A stretch of 64,000 bases of DNA, taken from Chloracidobacterium sp. (lineage in GTDB: Bacteria > Acidobacteriota > Blastocatellia > Pyrinomonadales > Pyrinomonadaceae). The translations under genes and the position numbers were made by a program. Below are positions 46,442 through 56,238 of this stretch, piece after piece. The stretch covers positions 135,622 to 199,621 of the forward strand of contig JADJWM010000016.1 in the NCBI GenBank assembly GCA_016716365.1, read 5' to 3'. Each line of letters opens with the position of its first letter. Positions within the stretch are counted from its first letter, which is position 1. The notes beneath the pieces are model-generated. The model was not told the origin of the DNA. It ran no database searches and worked only from the letters and a program-made list of their open reading frames with translations.

Positions 46442-48478
46442 ATGACAGAAACAGAAATCTCTAGCCTTGATACTCTCGTAAACCGCACCTTTGCAGGGCG
46501 AGTCGTTCGAAAGGATCTCACCAAGCTGGTAAGGAGGGTAAAATGTACCCGTATACGTACTCGAGTATCTCCTCGGCATGTATTGCGCGTCGGATGACGA
46601 GGCCACAATCAATGAAGGCTTGAGCCGAGTCAAAGCGATCTTGGCGGAGAACTATGTACGTCCGGATGAATCGGAGAAAATAAAATCCAAGATCCGCGAA
46701 GTCGGACAGTTCAAGGTAATTGACAAAGTCTCGGTAAAACTTAACGAAAAGAAAGACATTTACGAGGCTGCTTTAACGAATTTGACGATTCGCGGTGTTC
46801 ATATCCCACCGGGACTAGTTAAGAAATACGAAAAGCTTTTGGTGGGTGGCATATGGTGCATTGTCACACTGCTTACGAGTACGAGGTAGGTCAACGGGAC
46901 TCGCCTTTCATTCTCAGGGAACTGAAGCCTATTCAGATGCCGAACATGGATCTGGAGGAGCTCTTTTCGGGCCGCCGGAATTTCACTGCGAGCCAGTGGA
47001 TCGATTTAATGGTTCGCTCTACCGGTCTCGAGCCCACCCAATTTGCTGAGCGTACAACATGGCATCTGCTAACGCGACTGATCCCTTTTGTCGAGACTAA
47101 TTATAACCTCTGCGAACTTGGTCCACGGGGAACAGGAAAAAGCCATATCTACAAAGAAATCTCGCCCAACAGCATCTTGGTTTCGGGTGGGCAAACGACC
47201 GTCGCCAATTTGTTTTACAACATGACGCAGAGGCTCGTCGGACTTGTTGGGGTTTGGGATGTTGTCGCTTTCGACGAGGTCGCGGGAATCAACTTCAAGG
47301 ATCGCGATGGGGTCCAGATCATGAAGGATTTCATGGCCTCCGGCAGTTTTACACGAGGGCGTGAACCGATATCCGCCGATGCGTCGCTTGTTTTTGTTGG
47401 CAATATCAACCAATCCGTCGACACCCTTATCAAAACGTCCCACCTGTTTGCTCCATTTCCGGAAACGATGATCGACTCGGCATTTTTCGATCGGATGCAC
47501 GCATATCTTCCGGGGTGGGAAATCCCAAAGATGCGCCCCGAGTTTCTGACCAATCAATACGGTTTTATCGTCGATTATTTAGCGGAGTTCCTCCGTGAGA
47601 TGAGAAAGCGAAATTTCTCAGATGCAATAAACAGATATTTCAAGCTTGGTAACAACCTGAATCAAAGAGATACGATTGCTGTAAAACGAACTGTTTCTGG
47701 TCTGCTCAAATTGATCTACCCGCACGGGGAATTTGACGCGGCTGCGGTTCGTGAATGCTTGCAATACGCGCTAGAGTCCCGGCGTCGAGTTAAGGAACAG
47801 CTGAAAAAAATCGGCGGAATGGAATTCTACGACGTGCACTTCAGTTTCATCGAGAACGACACCTTGGAGGAGCGGTTCGTGAGTGTACCGGAGCAAGGTG
47901 GTGACAAGCTCATCCCCGAGGGTGGGACGTCGCCAGGTACTTTGCACACAGTCGCATCAGGAAGGGACGGAATGCTGGGCCTGTACCGTCTAGAGTTGCA
48001 GGTATCGGCCGGAAACGGAAAGCTGTCTATTTCCGGTGTCGGCTCGAGCTCGGGATCCAAGGAATCGGTCCGGGTGGCGTACGACTATTTCAAAGCGAAT
48101 ATCGGACAGATCACTTCCTCCGTTAATGTTTCTCACCATGACTATCACCTCCATATTGTCGAACTTAACAACACTGGTTCTACTGACAACCTCACTATTG
48201 CCACGCTTGTGTCCTTATGCTCAGGCTTAATGAAGAAGCCGGTTCTCGAACAGTCAGTCGTCCTTGGAGGAATGAGTCTCGGAGGAAGTATCATCCCGGT
48301 GTCGAATCTTGCAGAATCGCTTCAGGTCGCTTTCGACTCCGGTGCGAAACGAATTCTGCTTCCGATGAGCAGCGTAACCGACATCGCCAGCGTTCCGGGG
48401 GAACTCTTCACGAAATTCCAGACTAGTTTTTATTCGACGCCGGCTGATGCGGTTTTCAAGGCTCTTGGGGTGGATTAA
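46442..48478 (+). CDS. brxL: BREX Lon-like protein BrxL (frameshifts in the N-terminal part)
   Basis: About 680 residues joined. The start MTETEISSLDTLVNRTFAGRVVRKDLTKLV is followed by homopolymer losses near 46530-46545, where AAAGGAGGG and AAAAA-type runs appear one base short. It then reads VYVLEYLLGMYCASDDEATINEGLSRVKAILAENYVRPDES..VKLNEKKDIYEAALTNL and changes frame near 46860 at GGIWCIVTL. The remainder is intact: AAA motif LGPRGTGKSHIYKEIS, Walker B VVAFDEVAG, and a C-terminal Lon-protease-like domain (ATLVSLCSGLMKKPVLEQSVVLGGMSLGGSIIPV) in which Ser lies in SLGG. BrxL assembles DNA-bound rings in known type 1 systems. Confidence 0.85.
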
Positions 48479-48597
48479 CGCGACAAGGAGCTGACAGACC
48501 CACGAGAATCGATTACAATAACGAGCGCCGCTGAACCGACAGCTGCCTCATACCGAGCCCAACAAGCACCATTTCGCACAACTGATCCTTCCCCCTA

Positions 48598-51228
48598 ATG
48601 AATCGCACGCTGATAACCAGTCCACTGCCCGAAACTCCTGACGATATCCCGCCAGGAATGCTAGTGGTTACGCCTCACTTTGCCGCGGCTGAGACGCTTT
48701 GCACTCGGCGGCTGCGTTTATTCGACATAGCCAAAAACATACTGAAGCAAGCGTGCTTGGAGGTTCCTTCTGAATTTGAATCCTTTACTTACTTGAAACG
48801 AGCGATCTCGTTCGTCGAGCCGGACGCGGATCCGACAGCGTTAGCTGCTCGCGTCAGAAAGATCCTCCAGACATTGCTTAGAACGGGGATAGACAAAGAC
48901 GATCTGGAAGAACGTGGCTCAGAACAAGTGAAGCAGCTTGCGCGGATTGCCCGCAAGTATGAACGCCTGTTAGAAGAACGATCCCTCGTCGACAGATCGG
49001 CATTACTTTGGCGAGCAGCTTTGCTTAACCCCGAGCCGCAATCACTGTGCGTTTACGGTTATTTTCGGGCTCGAAAAGAAGAGATCGTGTTTATTAACGC
49101 GATCGCTGGCGATAACAGTGTGTATTACCTGCCGTGCGGCGAGGATCCGATTTTCGAGATCAATAACAAGTCTGCCGACTGGCTTTCGACGATCGGAGGA
49201 TGGCAAATTGAAAGTGAGCTGCCGAACCGGGACGACCTCGGTGCGCTTGCGGCACGTCGCTTTGTAGAACCGTTCGACGAAGTTTTATTTACGGCCTTAT
49301 CCTTTGACAACGTGGAATCCGAAGTTCGAAATGTGCTCGGCAGAGCAAAGAGCCTTTTGATCGGAGGCGGTGTTCCTGAAGAGATCGCTATCGTAGTTCG
49401 AGACAGCGAGGTATATGCTCCGATACTCTCTACGATCTCCGCAGAATATGGCGTGGCAGTTGAGTTAAGGGACAATGTGCCATTGAGCGACACACTGCTT
49501 GGATCATTCGTGGAATGCCTGCTCACCGCTAACGACACAGAATTCGAATTCGAAGCCACTGCATCGCTACTCATGCATCCTTTCGGGCCGGGCCTTACGG
49601 CCTATGAGTGGAAGACGGCACGAAAGAATCGAGTGACTGGCGTAGATGAATGGTCGACACTCTCGCCGGACCTTAACTGCCTTAACTGGCAATCCGAGGC
49701 CGCGCTATCGGAATGGGTCGAATGCCTATCCGATGCGCTTCGAAGATTGAATGTGCGAAAGAAAGCGGCCGCGATCACGCGCGAGATCGTTGCATATGAC
49801 GCATTCATCGATGCGCTCGCGCTTTTGCGTCGCGAAGCTGCTGTGATTTCCAGATCCGTATTCTGTAGTACAATTCGCGAACTGCTGGCCGCTACCCAAG
49901 TTCCTTTTCAGCCATCTCGCGGCGGCATCCCCGTTCATAACCTCGACACAATTCAGGGAGCAAGATACAACCATCTGTTCATACTTGGAATGGCGGAAGG
50001 CATCTTGCCGGCTGCTGTCGTCGACAATCCCGTCACCGACTTTTATGAGCGCGCAAAGCTAGCGCCGTGTGGGATCGAATTCGAAGAAGCAGCAGAGGTA
50101 GCAAGGTGGTCGGCTCTTTCCTTTTATTTCACATTAACCGCGGCCGAGAAAAGCATCACGTTTAGCGTTCCGACGACAATCGGCGATACCTATAAAATTC
50201 CGAGCCCCTATTTCGCGCGCCTGGGCATCAAGCCTGCTGTGGGGACACCCGCAGAGGTATCATCTGCATCAGAGGAGCTTAGGCTTCACCTGCGGTCTGA
50301 CTCGTTAGCTGATGAAATACTCAGCCGTGTACGCAAGCAACACGACGTCGAGTTTGTGCGCGAAAGCGTCGCGCTCGCCGACGAATACGACGGAGTTATC
50401 GGAATTGCGATCGATCCCTCACAGATGTCATGGAGCGCATCTCAATTCACTGTTCTAGGACAGTGCCCATACAGGTGGTTTGCGCAGAAAGTACTCGAGC
50501 TGAAGTCGGCTGACGAAGCCGTAACTTCGCTCACTCCGGCCGTCAAGGGTAGCTTATATCATAAAACGCTCGAACTCGCGGTTGAACGCGCATGTGAAAC
50601 GTCTAACCTTCGACAAGCCATCTTGGAGGTTCTCGAAGAGTGCTTCACGCTGGCAGAATCAGATCCCGAAGTTGGACTTCCGAAACTGGATAGTTGGCCA
50701 CTGCAGAGGCATGAGCATTTAACGGCTATTCGAAAGGCAGTTACGTCACCGAAGTTTATCGAAGAAGGTGCAGCTGTCGTGGCCTTCGAAGAGAAGTTCG
50801 AGGTTGTTTGGAACAACCTGTTGGTGAAGGGTCGCATTGACCGGGTCGACCGGGCAGCCTCAGGTCTCGTTGCAATTGACTACAAAACAAGTTCGAGTGT
50901 CCCTTCGGGTGTTAAAAACGATAAAGGCAAGTCGAATGTCGACATACAGCTTGCCGTTTATTCGCAGGTTGCCCTGCCGCATCTGTACCCGGATGAGCGT
51001 GTAAAAAAAGGGCTCTACTATTCCCTTACAAAGGGAAAAGTTCTGAAGTCAATCGAGCTCGACGAAATGCCACCGCTGGGGGATCTCGTCACTAAATTAC
51101 ACCGTCTGCTGGAAGCGGGTCGTTTCGCAGTCGATCCCGATGTCGACGGAAACGCGTGCAAATATTGTGAATTCGATGCGATGTGTCGGAAGGGAACCCG
51201 CTTAGCAAGGAAAACAAAAGTTGAATGA
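48598..51228 (+). CDS. AddB-like Fe-S PD-(D/E)XK nuclease
   Basis: An 876-residue intact gene downstream of brxL. The first half resembles an inactivated UvrD-type helicase (VTPHFAAAETLCTRRL; VHNLDTIQGARYNHLFILGMAEGILP, a relic of motif V). The C-terminal nuclease has GRIDRVDRAASGLVAIDYKTSS (Asp-Tyr-Lys near 760) and QLAVYSQV. A cysteine at GQCPYRWF (near 622) together with CKYCEFDAMC (near 854) gives the four-cysteine Fe-S frame of AddB. Its stop overlaps the next gene (ATGA). The pair likely forms an end-resecting nuclease-helicase linked to defence. Confidence 0.82.
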   Translation: MNRTLITSPLPETPDDIPPGMLVVTPHFAAAETLCTRRLRLFDIAKNILKQACLEVPSEFESFTYLKRAISFVEPDADPTALAARVRKILQTLLRTGIDKDDLEERGSEQVKQLARIARKYERLLEERSLVDRSALLWRAALLNPEPQSLCVYGYFRARKEEIVFINAIAGDNSVYYLPCGEDPIFEINNKSADWLSTIGGWQIESELPNRDDLGALAARRFVEPFDEVLFTALSFDNVESEVRNVLGRAKSLLIGGGVPEEIAIVVRDSEVYAPILSTISAEYGVAVELRDNVPLSDTLLGSFVECLLTANDTEFEFEATASLLMHPFGPGLTAYEWKTARKNRVTGVDEWSTLSPDLNCLNWQSEAALSEWVECLSDALRRLNVRKKAAAITREIVAYDAFIDALALLRREAAVISRSVFCSTIRELLAATQVPFQPSRGGIPVHNLDTIQGARYNHLFILGMAEGILPAAVVDNPVTDFYERAKLAPCGIEFEEAAEVARWSALSFYFTLTAAEKSITFSVPTTIGDTYKIPSPYFARLGIKPAVGTPAEVSSASEELRLHLRSDSLADEILSRVRKQHDVEFVRESVALADEYDGVIGIAIDPSQMSWSASQFTVLGQCPYRWFAQKVLELKSADEAVTSLTPAVKGSLYHKTLELAVERACETSNLRQAILEVLEECFTLAESDPEVGLPKLDSWPLQRHEHLTAIRKAVTSPKFIEEGAAVVAFEEKFEVVWNNLLVKGRIDRVDRAASGLVAIDYKTSSSVPSGVKNDKGKSNVDIQLAVYSQVALPHLYPDERVKKGLYYSLTKGKVLKSIELDEMPPLGDLVTKLHRLLEAGRFAVDPDVDGNACKYCEFDAMCRKGTRLARKTKVE

Positions 51229-54200
51229 ATCCCACGCCCCAACAAGCGGAAGCAGCTAATGCGCTCGGCAGCGTTGCCGTCACAGCCGGTGCTGGTACAG
51301 GCAAGACGAGGATGCTCGCCTGGCGCTATATGCATCATATTGAAGTGGACGGCCTATCGCCACTGCAGATAGTGGCGGTGACCTTTACCGATAAGGCCGC
51401 AGACGAGTTGAGGGCGCGAATAAGGAAGACAATCGCTGAAAGTGCGCTCAGCTCGGACATATTTGCACAAGTCGAAGCTTCACAGATCAGCACCATCCAC
51501 GCCCTGGCGGCACGAGTATGCCGCGACTTCTACCATATCGCTTCTATCCCGCCCGATTTTGAGATTCTTGACAATGCGGAATCCCCTATGTGGGTCACAG
51601 CACAGTTTGAGAAGGCAATGGCGGCAATAGAACCGGCGATCATTTCGGAGCTTGGGTACACATGGTTAAGCCACGCATTAAGGCAATTATTTGCCGACCC
51701 GCTCGCGGCAGAAACCGCATTCAGCCGCGATACGTCAGCATGGCGGGTCGCAATAGAAGACGCGGTGACAAACGCGGTGTCTGACCTTAGGGCTACGGAT
51801 GCTTGGGAACGCGCCCGGAGCTTACTTCCAACATGTTCGGGCGCGGCCGGAGACAAACTTGAGGAAGCGTCTGCAAGCTCTTGGGGCCATTGCAAACATT
51901 GAGGCCGACCGTGCAATATCCGAATCGGTCGCACAACTTGTCAGTCTAAAGGCAAGCGGTGGCGTCGCGGGAAATTGGGTGAATGAGGAAAGAGACCTTG
52001 TTAGGGCGTGCCTTGGTGATCTAAAGAAGGTCGCAAAGACCGAGAGAACGTTCTTAAACTCTCGTACGGTCCGCTTGATCTTTCGCTCAGGCGGCAGACG
52101 GACCTCTTGCGGCGGGCATTTCGCGACGCAAGAGCATTCTTACAAGACGCGAAGCTAATAGAACGAAAGCTTGACTTCTCGGACCTCGAAATCTATGCCT
52201 TGAAAGCCCTTCGCGATCCTCGTGTGATCGCTCATTATTCTGAACGCTGGCGTGCGTTCTTGGTCGATGAGTTCCAAGACACAAACCCAGTTCAGGCGGA
52301 GATCCTTCGCTTGCTTACCTCGGGCGCAAGACTCACCGTCGTTGGCGATGAAAAGCAATCTATTTACGGCTTCCGAGGCGCGGACGCGGCGGTGTTTCGA
52401 GAATTCCGCGATGGGATCACTGCCACAGGTGGCAAGACAGTTCCACTTACTAAAACATATCGATCGCATAGGCCGATCGTGAACTTGATGAACCAGGTGT
52501 TCGCTCCTGTCCTTGCAGAACTTCGACAGGATCTCGAAGCGGAACGGGAACATCCAAAAGCCGGCATCTCCGATCCTTTCATCACCGTAAACATTGTCGA
52601 AAAGGTCGAGGGGACTTACAAGCATCAGCAGCAAGTGGTAGAAGCTCGGTTCATCGCAGATCAGGTAAGAGAGATAACTGCATCGGGTGATATTAAGTAT
52701 GGCCATATCGCAATACTCTCCAGGGCGTGGGCTCCACTCGATGTGTACGCGGATGTCCTCGCGGCGGCAGGTATACCGGCCGTCCATGCCGGTGGCGGTA
52801 GCCTGTTGACTACTAGGGAAGCCCTTGACGCGGTAGCAGTGATCGATTTTCTCTCGTATCCATACGACGACATTCCGCTTGCGACGATTCTCCGCAGCCC
52901 GTTTTTCGCCATAAGCGACAAATCGCTTTTCTATTTCGCGGGGCAGCTACGAGGAACATATCTGTCCTGGTGGGATGGTCTCGCGCAAACGGACATACCG
53001 GAGCTCGCGTACGCATATTCGATACTGTCTCGACTGACGGATGCCAGGTCTCGTAAATCGCCGTCGGAATTGATGAAGTACCTTGACCAACTTACGGGTT
53101 ACCGCGCCGTGATTGCAAACCTTCCGCATGGCCCTCGCCGCGAGGCGGACTGGGACGGTATGTTAGCGCTTGTTCGAAGCCAGGAGCATAGCGGACGTCC
53201 GGATGCTTTCAGTCTCTCTCGCTTTTTAAAGCAACTGATGGAAGCGGAGATCGAGATACCGCGGCCACCGCTTAACTCGCACGACGCCGTCTCCTTAATG
53301 ACGATCCACCGGGCCAAGGGACTGGAATGGCCGGTAGTCTTTATTCCAGATCTTTCGAGAGACGTCAAAACGAGCACGCTTGAGTATCTAATCATCGACG
53401 CGGAATTGGGCGTCGTATTCAAGATCGAGGGCGACGGACCAGATCGGGTAGAACCGTCGATCTACACTCTGTTAAAGAAGCGACGAACCGATCGCGAATT
53501 TCAGGAAAGTAAGCATGTTCTCTACGTGGCGATGACCCGCGCTGAGGACAAGGTGATCATCTCAGCAACAAAGGAAAAAGGGCACGCGATTGACCTGCTT
53601 CGGCCCGGTCTCGATGCAGCCGGAATAGGCGACCAGCCAATACCTTATCAGGGCGAACTCGCGATCCCTCCCGCTCCGGGCGAGCCGGCGCCGTTCGCGG
53701 TGCCCGAGACGATTCAAGTCGAACCCTTACGGACCGGGCTGACGAGTATTCCGGTAACGGCTCTATCAACTTATGCCAAGTGTGCGCTCAGTTCTATTTT
53801 CGCTTTGTTCTCGGTCACCCAGGTTTTGGGGAAGGACCTGCGACTGCTAGTTCGATAGGAACTCTCGCCCACAGCGCACTGGAACTCGAGATAGATACGA
53901 TTGAAGGACTTCGAGAAAAGTGGGCGGATGCGCCCGATGATCACATCATTGCGGCCTTGGAGCTCGCTCAAGCATTTCGATCAGACGCGGCGTTCGCCGA
54001 GCTTCAGGGTGTCGAAATTCAAAAGGAAGTCCCGTTTAGATTTAAGGTTGGACGGGTCACGCTCTATGGAACTGCTGATATTCTTGGGGCGGATTTTGTC
54101 CTCGATTACAAGACCGACTCGGCAGTCCACCCCGACGAGCATCGCTTCCAGCTCTGGGCATACGCAAGAGCGTTGGGGAAAAATGAGGCGTTAATCGCTT

Positions 54201-54394
54201 ACCTGCGACAGAAGGTGCTTCACCGGTTCGATAGAGAGCAACTCGATCAACTCGATTTGCTCGCGGCGAAAATGATAACCGACATCGCTGACGGTGTCTT
54301 TGTTGCTTCACCTTCGGAAGCTACTTGCAAGTTTTGCTCGTACGGGGAGTTGTGCGATCAAAGATACAGAGAGAATCCGCTTTCAGCAGAATGA
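51225..54394 (+). CDS. AddA-like UvrD helicase with its own Fe-S nuclease domain (three frameshifts)
   Basis: About 1055 residues joined. The helicase motifs are complete: Walker A TAGAGTGKTRML, AVTFTDKAADELRARI, DEFQDTNPVQ, VVGDEKQSIYGFRGAD, TYRSHRPI, LMTIHRAKGLEWPVVF and LYVAMTRAED. The C-terminal nuclease has GTADILGADFVLDYKTDS and QLWAYARAL. A cysteine at YAKCAQFYF plus CKFCSYGELC forms a second Fe-S frame, unusual for AddA, whose nuclease normally lacks the cluster. Breaks lie near 51855, 52075 and 53792. It overlaps the AddB-like gene by four bases. Confidence 0.8.
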
Positions 54395-54419
54395 TCAGTC
54401 CGCAGATCGTAATGAAACA

Positions 54420-56198
54420 ATGATCAAGTCCGTAAATAACTATCCCATTTCTCAAATCTTCGACATCGAGGCAAACGTGGTTTATGCCGTCCCTCGGTAC
54501 CAACGCGAGTATACATGGGGCAAACCTCAGTGGGAAAGTGTCTTTGATGTGTCGTTGAAAATGCCCCGGGGTATTTCCTTGGTTCGATTATTTGTATTAA
54601 TCAGAGCACCGATGTATTGAGTGTTCAGGAGCTTGAGGTTGTGGATGGCCAACAGCGGCTTACGACACTGTCGCTTCTTTTCGCCGCTGTCTATCAGACA
54701 CTGAAGGAAAAGAAAGAAGAAATGAACGAGGAGCAAAGTGTCGAGCTCATTAACCTGAAGCGAAAACTAGTTCTACGAAGCCATGAAGATCAATTCCGTG
54801 TTTTACCGCAAATTCAGAATAACAACCAAAATGATTACCGGGCGGTCCTTTCGGAGATTGGTGTAATCAGCCCATTCGCCGTTCCGCTCAATGCCGGCAA
54901 TCGTCGAATTTTCCGAGCATATCGATATTTCAAAGCACGTCTTTCTGGTGACGGCTCGAACGCCAGGCCCATAACCGAAACGCTTGAATTTCTCGAACGT
55001 GTTACTCAAGCAAGCCTAGTTAAAATCGAAGTTGCAAGTCACGCCGATGCCTATACACTTTTCGAATCACTGAACAACCGGGGCATGCCTCTAACCTCGG
55101 TAGACCTGATAAAAAACAAACTCTTGGCTCACCTTGAGCGTGCCGAAAGTGGCAAGGTCGACTACTACTTCGGACGCTGGAGTAACCTAATGGACTATCT
55201 CGGTGATGATTACGCTGTGCAGGAGCGATTCTTTCGGCAATACTACAACGCATTTCGAGACCCGTTAAAGACGATCGTCAATGTTCCAGTGGCGACGAGG
55301 TCGAATTTGATGAAGATCTTTGAGAAGCTCATCAATCATGATTCTAAAGGGTGTTTGGATGGCATCGAATCGGCAGGTCGCCTTTATTCGGTTTTTCTTG
55401 ATCGGACAGAGGACGAATCCCTTGGCTCGATCGACAAACCACTCATTGATTTGGAACGCATCCAGGGCCTTCCGTCTTACGTGCTCCTTCTTTATTTGGT
55501 AACTCACCGTGGGACCTTGTCTCTAAATGATCAGCATCTTGCGGACATTGTGAACTTCATTGTGCGCTTCTTTGTTCGTCGCAATTTAACGGATACGCCG
55601 CCAACTCGAGACTTGACGAGATTGTTTATGGCGATCATCGAAAGCCTCATAAGCAAGAATGGAGAGGAAGTGGGCGACCTAGTCAAGACACAGCTTCGAA
55701 AGGTCCCGGCAGCGGACGAAGAATTCAAACACAAACTCGATGGACCAATCTACGAGGAGAATTATGGCGTGACGCGATTTGTCCTGACTTCACTCGCGGA
55801 GCAGGGCATGACGAGAGTCGTTCGTGGACTTGTGGAGAATGGAAAATAAGCTATTTGATTGGACGATCGAGCATATCTTCCCGCAGGGACAGAATATTCC
55901 AACGTCATGGGTGGACATGATTGCTGACGGCGATGAGGAAAGAGCCAGAGAGATACAGCAAAATCATGTTCACCGGCTGGGTAATCTTACTATTACCGGG
56001 TTCAATAGTGCGTTGGGCAATAAAAGCTTCGCAGAGAAACGTGATCGTACCGACCGTCAGGGTCGTTTCGTTGGATTCAAGAATAATTTGAGCCTAAACC
56101 AGTATCTCGCTAATGCCGAAGCATGGACAGTAGAACGCATCGAAGAACGTACCGAAAAACTGATCGATCAAGCGATGGTGTTGTTTCGCCTTGACTAG
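54420..56198 (+). CDS. GmrSD/BrxU-like DUF262-DUF1524 restriction protein (two frameshifts)
   Basis: About 590 residues joined. The N-terminal DUF262 (MIKSVNNYPISQIFD, VPRYQREYTWGKPQWE, then after a shift near 54556 APGYFLGSIICINQ and VVDGQQRLTTLSLLF) is an NTP-binding ParB/Srx-like fold. LFESLNNRGMPLTSVDLIKN follows. After a second break near 55815 comes DUF1524 with the HNH-type site DWTIEHIFPQ...HRLGNLTITGFNSALGNKSFAEKR. Type IV enzymes of this class cut phage DNA with modified bases; BrxU, encoded with some BREX systems, has the same architecture. The position next to this BREX locus fits that role. Confidence 0.8.
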
Positions 56199-56238
56199 TG
56201 TGTTACGTTTGGTCGCTTCGTTACGGACGCAAGCTGAC

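Noticed and set aside
33012..48478. A type 2 BREX or phage-growth-limitation (Pgl) system
   Set aside because: There is no pglW kinase and no brxD/brxHI; BrxA, BrxB and a C-terminal BrxL define type 1.
48479..48597. A promoter or terminator between brxL and the AddB-like gene
   Set aside because: No hairpin and no convincing -35/-10 pair; the two genes may be co-transcribed.
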